Source: Pelagibius litoralis | Lineage (GTDB): Bacteria; Pseudomonadota; Alphaproteobacteria; Kiloniellales; Kiloniellaceae | Length of the DNA stretch: 64,000 nucleotides | NCBI RefSeq assembly: GCF_011683915.1 | Contig: NZ_JAAQPH010000023.1 | Coordinates: forward strand, 30,388-94,387 | Reading direction: 5' to 3' | In this document: positions 9,618 through 18,050 of the stretch, one piece after another | Numbering within the stretch: the first letter of the stretch is position 1 | Layout: every line of letters begins with the position of its first letter | Made by a program: the position numbers and the translations under genes | Notes under the pieces: generated by a model | Seen by the model: the letters and a program-made list of their open reading frames with translations, nothing else | The model's database searches: none | Told to the model about the DNA's origin: nothing

Positions 9618-10892
9618 TCATGCCTCATGACCCAAATCGGCACAGGAACGCAAGACGGTCTCGGAGGCTTCGTCGGTATGCACGATATCAAAGACATCGT
9701 ACTCGTTCGCCATATCCTTTTTCGACTTCGACTTGATGATGAAGACCGACTGCACCGACTGGTGATCGCACTTCCGGTAGTACTGGGTGCCTTTGTACTT
9801 GTCGTACTTGAGCGCTTCCAGGGCCGCGATCACCGGGTCGCTATCCGTGGTCCCGGCCTTCATGACGCCGTCGAGAAGGGCACCGACGCCGGCGTAGCCA
9901 TAGGCACCGTAATCTGACGGCGGCGCACCTTTGTTCTCCTTGCGGTAGACGTCGTTGAACGCCTTGGCACTGGCGACCGAATTCTCCAGGGTCCAGTGGT
10001 AGTTGGTGCCACCGATCACGCCTTCATAGGCCGCGGCGCCACCGGCCCGGCGCTGATTGTACAGCAGAGCCGGGGCCAGCATCTGCATCTGCTGTTTCAG
10101 GCCGAAGCCGGTCGCCTGCTTCAGCGAGTTCATCTGGTCATAGCCGAAGTTGCAGAGGCAGAGGACGTCGGGCCTGGCCGCCTGGATCTGCGGCAGGAAG
10201 GGCGAGAAGTCCTTGCTCGCAAGTGGATGGGTTACCTCTGCCACCACTTCGATGCCATGCGCTTCGCCGGCCCGCTTGAAGCCGCGCACCATCTCGTGGC
10301 CATAGGCATAGTCGGCGATCAGGAAGGCGACGCGCTTGCCGAACTTGGGAAAGGCATAGCGACCGACGGCACCCGCGGTCATATGCGGGTTCATCGCCTC
10401 GTGGAAGGTGTACTTGGAGAAGTCCTTGGCCTCATTGATGGCGTCGGATTGTGAGATCGAGACGTAGATGATCCCGCGCGCCTTGGTGACGGCGTTGACG
10501 GACAACTGCACCGAGGCTGAGAGGGAACCGCATACGAAGTGGACCTTGTCCTTCTCGATCAGCTCCAGCGTGCGGGTTGCCGCCTCGCCGGGCTTGAGCT
10601 TGTCGTCGCGCACCAAGAGCTCGGCCATTCGGCCATTCAAGCCGCCGGCGGCATTGAACTGATCGACCGCGATCTGGGCACAGCGGGCCTGCTCCTGGGC
10701 TTCGGAACCGTAAGGGCCGGTTAAGGGTACCGGAAAACCGATTCGGATCGGCTCATCCGCCGCTTTGGCGATGTTGAACATCAACGGGCCAGCGCCGATC
10801 GCCGTCGCCCCCACGGCAGCGCTTTTAAGAACTGAACGCCGACTTACTCTTGGCAGCTTGCTACTCAGCTTGCTCTTCACGTTGTCACCCAT
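9618..10892 (-). CDS. ABC transporter substrate-binding protein, Tat-exported, LivK-like
   Basis: 424 residues. The N-terminus carries a twin-arginine signal (SRRSVLK at about residues 18-24, then a hydrophobic stretch ending NIAKAADEP), so the folded protein is exported through Tat to the periplasm. The mature part is a type I periplasmic binding fold with the family opening IRIGFPVPLTGPYG and QIAVDQFNAAGGLNG. It delivers the substrate to LivHMGF. These LivK-like proteins bind branched amino acids, amides, urea, aromatic acids or other small acids; the ligand is not readable here. The adjacent molybdenum hydroxylase suggests an aromatic, heterocyclic or aldehyde-type compound (inference). 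Confidence 0.9.
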   Translation of the reverse strand: MGDNVKSKLSSKLPRVSRRSVLKSAAVGATAIGAGPLMFNIAKAADEPIRIGFPVPLTGPYGSEAQEQARCAQIAVDQFNAAGGLNGRMAELLVRDDKLKPGEAATRTLELIEKDKVHFVCGSLSASVQLSVNAVTKARGIIYVSISQSDAINEAKDFSKYTFHEAMNPHMTAGAVGRYAFPKFGKRVAFLIADYAYGHEMVRGFKRAGEAHGIEVVAEVTHPLASKDFSPFLPQIQAARPDVLCLCNFGYDQMNSLKQATGFGLKQQMQMLAPALLYNQRRAGGAAAYEGVIGGTNYHWTLENSVASAKAFNDVYRKENKGAPPSDYGAYGYAGVGALLDGVMKAGTTDSDPVIAALEALKYDKYKGTQYYRKCDHQSVQSVFIIKSKSKKDMANEYDVFDIVHTDEASETVLRSCADLGHEA

Positions 10893-10969
10893 CTTTCCCT
10901 CCTTGGACTGATTTCATTCCCAATGCCGGGCTTCGTTGTGGTGTTGTGGTTTGCCCGGTTGCTTTTCTG

Positions 10970-13351
10970 CTAGGTCTTGCCCAATGCCCTCAAGATCTTG
11001 TCAGGCGTGAACGGCATGTGAGACAGCCGCGCATCCAAAGGTCCAAGGGCATCGTTGATGGCGTTCATCACCGCGCCTGGCGCACCGGCCGTGCCGGCCT
11101 CGCCCACGCCCTTGGCGCCGAGCTCGCTCGTCTCGGTCGGTGTTGTTACGTGATCGACGAAGATTTCCGGCATCTCGGCCGCCATCGGCAAGAGGTAGTC
11201 CGCCATCGACCCGTTGATCATCTGGCCTTCCGGCGAGTAGAGACATTCCTCGTAGAGGGCAGCGCCAATGCCCTGCACCACGCCGCCACGGGTCTGCTCC
11301 GCCACCAGCAGCGGATTGATCACCGTGCCGCAGTCCTCCACCACCCAATACTTCAGCAGCTTCACCAGGCCGGTCTCGACATCGACTTCCAGCAGGCAGG
11401 CATGTGCCGCATTGGTGAAGGCGAAGGGATAGCTGCGGGAAACGTAGTGCTTGGTGGCGACCAGCTCCGGCTGCAGGCCTTCAGGCAGCGTATCGCCCCG
11501 GAAGTAGACCAACCGCCCCAGCTCGGCCAAAGGCATACGTTCGTTGCCGCTCTTGGCGTCGACGATCTCGCCGTCGCGGATATCCAGGCTCTCAGGCGCG
11601 CTTTGCAGGATGGCGCCGGCGACCTCAAGAATGTTGCGACGCAGTTCCTTGCCGGCCTGCAGGGCCGCTTCGCCGCCGATGCCCGCGCCGCGCGACGCCC
11701 AGGTGCCGCCGCCGTAGGGCACCACGTCGGTATCTCCTGTGATCACCCGCACCTGCCCCGGCGCGACGCCGACGGCCGATGCCGCGATCTGTGCAATGAT
11801 GGTTTCCGTGCCCTGTCCCTGCTCGGTCACGCCGGTGGCGCAGGTGATGCCGCCGGTGGGGTCCAGGCGGATGGTGCAGCCGTCCTGCGAGGCGATGCGG
11901 GCGCCGCCGACCCCATAGAAGGCGGGACTGGGGTTGGTGACCTCGATCAGACTGGCGAATCCGATGCCTCGGTAGATTCCGCGCTCGCGCAGTACGCGCT
12001 GCTCGCGGCGCAGTGCCTCGTAGTCCATGACCGCAACCAGCTTGTCGAGGCTCTGGCGATGGGACTGACGCTCGTAGATCGCCCCGGACGGAGAGGTATA
12101 GGGGTAGGCGTCATCGGGGATGAAACTGCGGCGCCGAACCTCTGCGGGGTCCATGCCCAGCGCCGCGGCGCCCTTGTCGATCAGCGCTTCGCCGACGGCA
12201 ACCGCGATCGGATGACCCACACCGCGATACTGGCACATCACACCCTTATTCTGAAAGACCACGCGGGCCCGTACCCGGTAATTGAGATGCTTGTAGGGCC
12301 CGGCGGTGAGATTGGCCACCTGGTTCATCTCGATGCCACTGGTGCGCGGATAGACCGAATAGGGGCCGATGCCGGTGATGTCGTCCATCTCGACGGCGGT
12401 GATTTCGCCGTCCTGGGTGAAGGCCATTTTGGCGGTCACCCGGTGGTCGCGGGCATGGATATCGGTCGTGAAGGACTCCAGCCGGTCGGCGATGAACTTG
12501 ACCGGCCGGCCGAGCATGACGGTCAGCGCGCCGGCGGCCATCTCGTCCGAATAGGTGTGGATCTTGAGGCCGAAGGACCCGCCGACGTCCTTGCAGATCA
12601 CCCGCACCTTGTCTTCGTCGAGGCCGAGGTGCTTGGCATAGAGGTTTTTGGACATGTGCGGGCATTGCACGGACATGTGCAGCGTCAGCGTCTCGTCGGC
12701 AGGATTGTAGTCGCAGATGATCGAGCGCGGCTCCAGAGTGACACCGGTATGGCGATTGAAGTGAAAAGTCTCCTCGACCACCACCGCCGCCTCGGCGAAG
12801 GCCGCATCGACATCGCCGGAATCGATACTGCGCTCGAAACAGAGATTGTCGCCAAGCTCCGGGTGGATCACCGGTGTGTCCGGGTCCAACGCCGTTTCCA
12901 TGTCGGTAACCGGCGGTAGCTCCTTGTAGTCGACCTCGATCAGGTCGACGGCATCCTCGGCGATCGCGCGGCTGGTGGCGGCGACGGCCACGATCGGCTC
13001 GCCTTGAAAGAACGCCTTGCCGTTGGCCAGCGGCCATTGCGGCGCCGATTTGATTCCCTTCAAGTGATCGAGCACGCCGACCCAGGGGGTGCAGTAGTCC
13101 TGGAGGTCCGCCATCGTCACGACACGCAGGACGCCCGGCAAAGCCAAGGCAGCGGTGCTGTCGATCGAGAGGATCTCGGCGTGAGCATAGGGGCTGCGGC
13201 AGAACGCCAGGTGCACCATTCGCGGCAACACGATGTCGTCGACATAGGTGGCGCGCCCCTGAGCCAGGCGTTTGGCGTTGGGCCGTGGTACGCTGCGGCC
13301 GATGTAGGAATTCGGTTTGTCGAGCACCGACATGGCGGAACGGTCGTTCAT
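10970..13351 (-). CDS. molybdenum hydroxylase large subunit (xanthine dehydrogenase/CoxL-type, not CODH form I)
   Basis: 793 residues, normal for the molybdopterin-cytosine-dinucleotide subunit of the xanthine oxidase family. Seen: RATYVDDI near the N-terminus, GGSFGLKIH (Moco-binding), the loop QYRGVGHP at the position where CO dehydrogenase form I has AYxCSFR, EQGQGTET, GAGIGGEAA and near the C-terminus KGVGEAGT, containing the catalytic glutamate. The absence of the active-site cysteine loop argues against CO oxidation. Family members hydroxylate N-heterocycles, purines, nicotinate or aldehydes using water as oxygen donor. Start overlaps the [2Fe-2S] subunit stop (ATGA). Its TAG stop lies in a CTAG tetranucleotide. 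Confidence 0.9.
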   Translation of the reverse strand: MNDRSAMSVLDKPNSYIGRSVPRPNAKRLAQGRATYVDDIVLPRMVHLAFCRSPYAHAEILSIDSTAALALPGVLRVVTMADLQDYCTPWVGVLDHLKGIKSAPQWPLANGKAFFQGEPIVAVAATSRAIAEDAVDLIEVDYKELPPVTDMETALDPDTPVIHPELGDNLCFERSIDSGDVDAAFAEAAVVVEETFHFNRHTGVTLEPRSIICDYNPADETLTLHMSVQCPHMSKNLYAKHLGLDEDKVRVICKDVGGSFGLKIHTYSDEMAAGALTVMLGRPVKFIADRLESFTTDIHARDHRVTAKMAFTQDGEITAVEMDDITGIGPYSVYPRTSGIEMNQVANLTAGPYKHLNYRVRARVVFQNKGVMCQYRGVGHPIAVAVGEALIDKGAAALGMDPAEVRRRSFIPDDAYPYTSPSGAIYERQSHRQSLDKLVAVMDYEALRREQRVLRERGIYRGIGFASLIEVTNPSPAFYGVGGARIASQDGCTIRLDPTGGITCATGVTEQGQGTETIIAQIAASAVGVAPGQVRVITGDTDVVPYGGGTWASRGAGIGGEAALQAGKELRRNILEVAGAILQSAPESLDIRDGEIVDAKSGNERMPLAELGRLVYFRGDTLPEGLQPELVATKHYVSRSYPFAFTNAAHACLLEVDVETGLVKLLKYWVVEDCGTVINPLLVAEQTRGGVVQGIGAALYEECLYSPEGQMINGSMADYLLPMAAEMPEIFVDHVTTPTETSELGAKGVGEAGTAGAPGAVMNAINDALGPLDARLSHMPFTPDKILRALGKT

Positions 13352-13833
13352 CGCCCGAGGGCTCCGCGTTTGCGCGCCGTCGTTTCGATGGCGTCGACGA
13401 TCGCCTGATAACCAGTGCAGCGGCAGTAGTTGCCCGAAAGCTGCTCGCGGATCTCCTCGCGGCTCGGCATGGCGTTGCGCTCCAGCAGTTCAGCCGCGCT
13501 CATCAGCATTCCCGGGGTGCAATAGCCGCACTGCAAGGCATTGCGTTCGACGAATTCATCCTGAAGATCTTTCATCGCACCGCTCTCGGTCATGCCTTCA
13601 ATGGTCTCGACCGTGGCGCCCTCGCACTGTACGGCAAGGGTGAGACAGCCACGTACCGTGACACCGTCGAGGCGCAGCGTACAGGCGCCGCAGACGCCGT
13701 GCTCGCAACCGACGTGGGTACCCTTCAGGCCGATCGCCTCGCGCAGAAAATCGACCAGGGTGAGCCGTGGTTCCACAGCCTGGCTGACCGGTTCCCCGTT
13801 GACAGTAAGGGTGACGATTATCGGCGCCGTCAT
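13348..13833 (-). CDS. molybdenum hydroxylase [2Fe-2S] subunit (CoxS-type)
   Basis: 161 residues, the standard small subunit. The N-terminal plant-ferredoxin-like cluster ligands are in CEHGVCGACTLRLDG plus a preceding region, and the C-terminal four-helix domain ligands in QCGYCTPGM and YCRCTGYQ. It passes electrons from the molybdenum centre to FAD in the M subunit. Three bases separate it from the upstream FAD subunit gene and its stop overlaps the large subunit start, so the three subunits are co-translated. Confidence 0.95.
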   Translation of the reverse strand: MTAPIIVTLTVNGEPVSQAVEPRLTLVDFLREAIGLKGTHVGCEHGVCGACTLRLDGVTVRGCLTLAVQCEGATVETIEGMTESGAMKDLQDEFVERNALQCGYCTPGMLMSAAELLERNAMPSREEIREQLSGNYCRCTGYQAIVDAIETTARKRGALGR

Positions 13834-13836
13834 GTC

Positions 13837-14706
13837 TCAGGCCTCCTTGCCGGCAAAGTCGGTAAGCGCACGCCGCGTCAGGACCTTCATTAGATGCAGC
13901 TTGGTCGCGCTCGACGTGGTGAGGTCTTCCAGGGGCACAATGGTCTGCGCCAGGGCTTCGCAGACCACCTCTGCGTCGAAGCTGCCGGGCGCCTTGCCTT
14001 CCAGCAGCGCAGACGCTGCGGAAGCCGCAAGGGGCATATCCGAGACGGCGAAGAAGACCAGCCGAGCATCGGCCAGCACCCCGCCGCGGACCTCGGCGCG
14101 GGCCGCCAGCCCGGCCATCGCATAGTCGCCTTGGCGGCGCGCCACCTCGTCGAAGTAGAAGAGGCTGCCTGGTCCGGTCAGCGGAACTTCCACCGACACC
14201 AGGACCTCGTTGGGCTCCAGGGCCGTCGTGTAGGTGCCGAGGAAGAAGTCGCTCGCCGCGATCTTCCGCTCTCCGGCCGAACTGCTGATATTGAACACCG
14301 CCTTCAATGCCAAGGCGCAGGCGGGCAGTTCCGAGGCTGGGTCGGCGTTGCACAGCGACCCGCCGAAGGTGCCGCGATTGCGGATCGCCGTGTGGGCAAT
14401 GTAGGGAATGGCACGGGCGATCATAGGCGCGTGGCGAGCGACCAGATCGGAGGTGGCAACCTCGATATAGCGGCTCATGGCGCCGATCCGCAGCACGTCG
14501 TCGACCACGGTGATTCCGGACAGCGCTTCCACGGCGCTTACGTCGACGACGATCTCGGGGGCCGCCAGGCGCAGGTTCAGGGCCGGCACCAGACTTTGTC
14601 CACCGGCGAGAATCTTGGCTTCGTCCCCATGCGCGTCGAGGACGCTGAAGACATCCTGCAGGGATCTCGCCCTAACGTATTCGAATGCGCGCGGCTTCAA
14701 GCGCAT
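13837..14706 (-). CDS. molybdenum hydroxylase FAD-binding subunit (CoxM-type)
   Basis: 289 residues, normal for the medium subunit. FAD-binding motifs: AGGQSLVPALNLRL near residue 36 and IRNRGTFGGSLCNADPASE near residue 110; the C-terminal CO_deh_flav_C domain follows. Opens the M-S-L subunit operon and probably the longer run M-S-L-binding protein-livHMGF, because only 77 bp without an obvious terminator separate the large subunit from the transporter genes. The start ATG at 14706 has GGGGGAGG immediately upstream, unusually close; the leader carries a perfect hairpin at 14725-14744. Confidence 0.93.
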   Translation of the reverse strand: MRLKPRAFEYVRARSLQDVFSVLDAHGDEAKILAGGQSLVPALNLRLAAPEIVVDVSAVEALSGITVVDDVLRIGAMSRYIEVATSDLVARHAPMIARAIPYIAHTAIRNRGTFGGSLCNADPASELPACALALKAVFNISSSAGERKIAASDFFLGTYTTALEPNEVLVSVEVPLTGPGSLFYFDEVARRQGDYAMAGLAARAEVRGGVLADARLVFFAVSDMPLAASAASALLEGKAPGSFDAEVVCEALAQTIVPLEDLTTSSATKLHLMKVLTRRALTDFAGKEA

Positions 14707-14724
14707 CCTCCCCCTGTCAACAAG

Positions 14725-14744
14725 GGCATCCTAAGCGGGATGCC
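14725..14744 (-). promoter_or_regulatory. leader hairpin upstream of the Mo hydroxylase operon
   Basis: Perfect inverted repeat GGCATCC-CGCTTA-GGATGCC (read on the minus strand), 18 bp ahead of the first start codon and inside the predicted 5' untranslated region. It could be a protein-binding dyad or an RNA hairpin affecting translation of the first gene. No U-run follows, so it is not a terminator. Confidence 0.45.
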
Positions 14745-14752
14745 TCATTATT

Positions 14753-14799
14753 TATCATTTGATTATTAAATATCTATCGGTTGATAATTATCCTGTCAA
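14753..14799 (-). promoter_or_regulatory. candidate promoter and TetR operator of the Mo hydroxylase operon
   Basis: On the minus strand, TTGACA (14799-14794) is followed after 17 bp by TAGATA (14776-14771), a perfect -35 with a weak -10. Overlapping it are two similar 14-bp sites on the plus strand, TATCATTTGATTAT (14753-14766) and TATCGGTTGATAAT (14775-14788), spaced exactly 22 bp (two helical turns). The region is the only strongly AT-rich stretch near the divergent TetR gene, so the repeats are the best candidate operator. An 11-bp direct repeat CCTGTCAACAA also occurs at 14713-14723 and 14792-14802. Confidence 0.5.
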
Positions 14800-14954
14800 C
14801 AAATAACACCTCCCAGTTGGATGGGCCGAGGCGGAGGGGGCCGCGCAAGGGTCATGCCTTGCGCCCCGTCAGCGAAGCTCTAATCTGGGTCAGCGATAGG
14901 ATTCCGCTCCTTGGAACCGGCACTAGTGACAAAGCGTGTAGGCGGATAGACCGG

Positions 14955-15650
14955 ATGCTCGACAGCCCGAAACCCCAAGCAAAATCCGCTCCCGAAAGGC
15001 CGCAAAAAAAGCGGATGAATCCGGACGCGCGGGAAGCGCACATCGTCGCCGAAGCTGTGCTTTTTTTTGCCGAGCATGGATTCGAGGGCAAGACCCGCGA
15101 CCTCGCCAAGCGCATCGGCATCACCCAGCCTTTGCTCTACCGCTATTTCCCCAGCAAGGAGAGCCTGATCGAACGGGTCTATCAGGAGGTCTACGTGCAG
15201 CGCTGGAACCCGGCGTGGGAGGATCTCATCACCGACAGGCGAGCCCCGTTGCCCGATCGTCTTTGCAGGTTCTACAAGGAGTACTCGCGCGCCGTGTACG
15301 ATTACGTCTGGGTCAGGATGTTCGTCTATTCCGGCCTCAAGGGCGTGGACATCAACGACCGCTATCTTCGAGGCATCAAGGAAAAGGTATTGCGCCCGGT
15401 GTGTGGGGAATTGCGCCATGCCAATGGGCTCCCCACGCCGGGCGCAGTCCCCATCGGCGAGCAGGAACTCGAACTCGCCTGGGGCCTGCACGGCAGTTTC
15501 TTTTACCGTGCGATCCGCCGCTATATCTATAATCTGACGACAACAGCGGACAGCGACACCGCGATCGAGAACGAAGTCCGGGTGTTCCTTTCCGGCGTCG
15601 GGCCGGTTCAGCGGCAACTGGTGGAAGCGCAAGACAAGCAGGATTCGTAG
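14955..15650 (+). CDS. TetR family transcriptional regulator
   Basis: 231 residues from ATG 14955 (MLDSPKPQAK); the frame stays open further upstream but that part is unlike the family. The N-terminal helix-turn-helix is clear: IVAEAVLFFAEHGFEGKTRDLAKRIG then ITQPLLYRYFPSKESLIERVY, split here as AVLFFAEHGFEG and LLYRYFPSKESLIE. The C-terminal ligand domain is unassigned. The gene is divergent from the molybdenum hydroxylase/importer genes, the usual layout for a repressor of a catabolic operon that responds to its substrate. Target inferred, not shown. Confidence 0.88.
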   Translation: MLDSPKPQAKSAPERPQKKRMNPDAREAHIVAEAVLFFAEHGFEGKTRDLAKRIGITQPLLYRYFPSKESLIERVYQEVYVQRWNPAWEDLITDRRAPLPDRLCRFYKEYSRAVYDYVWVRMFVYSGLKGVDINDRYLRGIKEKVLRPVCGELRHANGLPTPGAVPIGEQELELAWGLHGSFFYRAIRRYIYNLTTTADSDTAIENEVRVFLSGVGPVQRQLVEAQDKQDS

Positions 15651-15679
15651 CCAGCCACACTTACGTGTTCCATCACCTT

Positions 15680-15711
15680 GTCCAAAGCAATCATCGTCCA
15701 AAGCAATCATC
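15680..15711 (+). repeat. tandem duplication of a 16-bp unit
   Basis: GTCCAAAGCAATCATC occurs twice in perfect head-to-tail order (15680-15695, 15696-15711), 30 bp after the TetR gene. The surrounding 274 bp (15651-15924) has no convincing gene. Confidence 0.85.
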
Positions 15712-15863
15712 TGTCTGACCGATGGGCGTTAGCGTTGGCGAGGGTTGGATGTATGGACTTACCTAAAGATCTGTCTGATCTGCCGAACTCTCTGGAGAAA
15801 AGGACGGGTTGTTTGCGCTTGCCGGCATCGGCTCCGTGGTCATTTGCTTCAGAACCTTTTGTT

Positions 15864-15928
15864 CCGGAGTCTTTCGACTGGCGTCGAAGTCGGCTGGGAC
15901 CGCCTGCCTCGAAAGCGACTCTATCTAG
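15864..15928 (-). repeat. R2 MITE-like repeat, copy D (internally deleted, degenerate)
   Basis: A left-end-like GGAGTCTTTCGACTGG (from 15866) and a right-end-like GGCTGGGACCGCCT...CGAAAGCG...CTAG (15892-15928) match the ends of R2 copies at 24388 and 53715, but the long central palindrome is missing. The terminal CTAG at 15925-15928 is also the TAG stop of the neighbouring minus-strand pseudogene. Assignment rests on visual similarity and is tentative. Confidence 0.45.
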
Positions 15929-16422
15929 TACAGATTATAGCTGCCGGCCTGCAGCACCCCTTGCCAGGCTGTCTTGGCGGCGGCCCGCGCAGCTGGCCCC
16001 GCCTGTGGCTCCAGGTGCCCGGGCCAGTTGGCGACGATGTCGCCCTGACTGTCGATAGGCTCGTGATAGGCGATCAGGGTCAATAGCTCGTAGCAGAGCT
16101 GGCCGAGAGGGACCGGTTTCCCGGCCAGAGAGACCTTGGCCGGCGTGTCCGCGTCCAGGCAGTGCACCAGCAATGGCAGGTGCCGCTCCGGTTCGGCGTC
16201 ATCAGCCAGTTTTGCCAGGGCCGACCGTTCGGAGAAGGCGTAAACACCCCTGCTCTGATTCCAGCCGTAGTGACCTTAAAGCTGGCGAAGTGCATCGATC
16301 ATGGGATCGACGAGGCGCCGAGCCTGGGCAGAGGCCAGGTGAACCGATGTAACCTGGACCAACGCAAGGGCCGCAAGGACAAGGACGAGCGACCGGCGTT
16401 TGGATCTGCATGACCGTGACAT
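15925..16422 (-). pseudogene. secreted protein of unknown function with an in-frame stop
   Basis: A frame from ATG 16422, preceded by AGGGAACAAAG, encodes a clear Sec signal peptide (MSRSCRSKRRSLVLVLAALA, then ALVQVTSVHLASAQA). It runs to RRLVDPMIDALRQL and meets TAA at 16278-16276. The same frame continues directly as GHYGWNQSRGVYAFSERSAL through a coherent 117-residue segment (CYELLTLIAYHEPIDSQGDI, WPGHLEPQAG, GVLQAGSYNLY) to TAG at 15925. The composition on both sides of the stop is protein-like and uninterrupted, so a single nonsense change in a protein of about 165 residues is the simplest reading. A sequencing error at 16276-16278 is possible. Family not recognised. Confidence 0.6.
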
Positions 16423-16693
16423 CTTTGTTCCCTTTCCTGAACAGAATTGTTCCTCTTATGGGTCGTTGCTCAACCGCAGAACGTTCAAGTTGACGAATTG
16501 CCGGAAAACCAGGCGAAGCCCGCTGATACCGCCCTATTTTTCACACGCTCTCAAGGGGTTCGAAGAGTTGAACCGCTTTCATCGGCTGCGATAATGGGCC
16601 TATGGAACCGTCCGGAGAGGCGGCGGATGGCTGCTGTCGATGGCGGCCTTGGGCCGGGTCTTGAGAAGGCCCCGCCAAAATGGGGATTGGGAC

Positions 16694-16912
16694 ATGTCGC
16701 GAATGATGGCCGGAGCCACGGTGCGGGTCGGTGAGCGTTTCCAGGAGATGCGGGCGACCGCACGGCAGTGGGAAGTGGAATCGTTTTTCACCGATGCCCG
16801 CGCCATCAATCACGTCTCCCTGCGCGACACCCTGGATCCGTCACGGCGGGTGACCCTCTCCTGTTCCGTTCTGATGGACCGCAGCCGCTTTCGGCCGCTG
16901 GGCCCGGCCTGA
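16694..16912 (+). CDS. small conserved-looking protein of unknown function
   Basis: 72 residues from ATG 16694 (MSRMMAGATVRVGERFQEMR); the frame is open 54 bp further upstream but the family-like part starts here. It reads as a compact beta-rich domain: VGERFQEMRATARQWEVESF, DARAINHVSLRD, RRVTLSCSVLMDRSRF, resembling short alphaproteobacterial hypothetical proteins with the same RF..xR..xWEV layout. No signal peptide or membrane segment. It lies alone between a degenerate region and the PilZ gene. Function unknown. Confidence 0.55.
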   Translation: MSRMMAGATVRVGERFQEMRATARQWEVESFFTDARAINHVSLRDTLDPSRRVTLSCSVLMDRSRFRPLGPA

Positions 16913-17033
16913 CCGCCACTGGTTGACCGGCCTCTGGCCTGAAGGGCTGGGCTTTTGCGCGAATCCTCGCAAATTGCCGCAATTTCACAGAATCGTTAAC
17001 GAAAGCTTCAGGCTGATGGGGCATTAGTAGGTC

Positions 17034-17438
17034 ATGGTTTTCGGATTTTTGTCGCGTCTCTCCAGTCCCCGTTCTGATCGCCGCAGCGAACCGCGTGGCT
17101 CGCGTATGAGTGGGTTGGTCTCGATCGACGGCCGGGACTATCCCCTGAAAGACTGGTCGCGACGCGGGTTCTCCGCCTCACGTTACAGGGCCGAGCACTA
17201 TCCCGGCGACAAGGTCGAGATGACGGTGCGTGTCGATCTGGATGAGGAGCCGCTCGTCTTCGCCTGCCAGGCTGTGGTGGTCTGGGTTGACAGGGATCGC
17301 CGGGAACTGGCCGGCGTCTTCACCCGCCTGGACATTCAGATCCAGGAGCAGATCATGTCGACAATCTTTGCGCGGGCGGCCCGGAATCAGGACGGCAGCG
17401 CCGAAAGCACCCGCGAAAACGCCACTCTTCACGTCTGA
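17034..17438 (+). CDS. PilZ domain protein
   Basis: 134 residues. The pattern RRSEPRGSR near residue 16 followed by DWSRRGFS near residue 40 matches the PilZ RxxxR and (D/N)xSxxG c-di-GMP-binding motifs, though spaced closely; the strands VEMTVRVDLDEEPLVF and AVVVWVDRDRRELAGVFTR complete the barrel. PilZ proteins bind cyclic di-GMP and control motility, exopolysaccharide or secretion. No fused effector domain, so it probably acts through a partner. Convergent with the DUF1289 gene 38 bp away. Confidence 0.75.
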   Translation: MVFGFLSRLSSPRSDRRSEPRGSRMSGLVSIDGRDYPLKDWSRRGFSASRYRAEHYPGDKVEMTVRVDLDEEPLVFACQAVVVWVDRDRRELAGVFTRLDIQIQEQIMSTIFARAARNQDGSAESTRENATLHV

Positions 17439-17476
17439 ACGCGCTCCGGGCGACCGCAGTCCGCTGACCGTTTTCC

Positions 17477-17782
17477 TCAGATCTTTGAGATTCTTCTTTC
17501 CGGCAGAAGCGCCAGCACCGCCCGCTTCTCGTCCGCCGAGAGAATAGGCCAATCCCTGATCTCGTCGATGTTACGGCTGCAGCCGATGCAGGTATCGTCC
17601 TTCGGATCGATCTGGCAGACGGTGATGCAGGGCGAGGGCACGGAGGTATCGAGCTGCTGGCGGGCGCGGGCGCGCCTTCTTGCCCGCCGCGCGGCACGTT
17701 CTTCATCCGCCCCCGCCGACACACCGGGGTCAGGCCGGGAAGCGGGGATAGAACGGGTCTTCGTTTGCTTGTCTTCGCTCAA
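17477..17782 (-). CDS. DUF1289 domain protein
   Basis: 101 residues starting with TTG at 17782 (weak GGAA upstream). The C-terminal half has the DUF1289 signature PSPCITVCQIDPKDDTCIGC, continuing with SRNIDEIRDWPILSADEKRA: four cysteines in a CxxxC...CxxC arrangement that may bind metal or an iron-sulfur cluster. The N-terminal half is an Arg/Ala-rich linker. Function of the family is not established. Confidence 0.85.
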   Translation of the reverse strand: MSEDKQTKTRSIPASRPDPGVSAGADEERAARRARRRARARQQLDTSVPSPCITVCQIDPKDDTCIGCSRNIDEIRDWPILSADEKRAVLALLPERRISKI

Positions 17783-17922
17783 GACGGTTCCGATCCGGGA
17801 TTGTGGCGCCGCCCCTCGGACGTCGCGTTTAGTTTCCTCTCAAGCCCAATAGCAGAGGCTCATGGCCGTTTTCAAGCGGCAAAGCCCCGCCTATGATTAC
17901 GCGCCGCGCCGCCTTGCGCCGT

Positions 17923-18010
17923 CTAGAGCAGATCCTGGTCGGATAGGATCACCCCTAAGAAATTGCCTGGGGCGATCCATCTAGCAGGTAAATCTGCGCT
18001 TACTGTTTGA
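17923..18010. repeat. R1 RIME-like repeat, copy B (left half, degenerate)
   Basis: Starts CTAGAGCAGATCC and ends AATCTGCGCTTACTGTTTGA, closely matching the left hairpin of R1 copy A at 5493; the right hairpin is absent. Ends 40 bp before the start of the adenylate cyclase gene, so it may contribute to its leader or to termination of upstream transcripts. Confidence 0.75.
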
Positions 18011-18050
18011 GGTGGAACGGATCATTGGCTTGGGTGTTGAAGGGAACGAA

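Noticed and set aside
10850..12919. Long open frame on the plus strand opposite the Mo hydroxylase large subunit
   Set aside because: Antisense shadow of a well-supported gene in GC-rich DNA; composition rich in His/Arg/Gly with no domain.
10970..14706. Carbon monoxide dehydrogenase
   Set aside because: The large subunit has QYRGVGHP instead of the AYxCSFR active-site loop of form I CODH, so CO oxidation is not supported.
15678..16058. Plus-strand 126-codon frame between tetR and the pseudogene
   Set aside because: Starts within the 16-bp tandem repeat, runs across repeat R2 copy D and has no domain or RBS.
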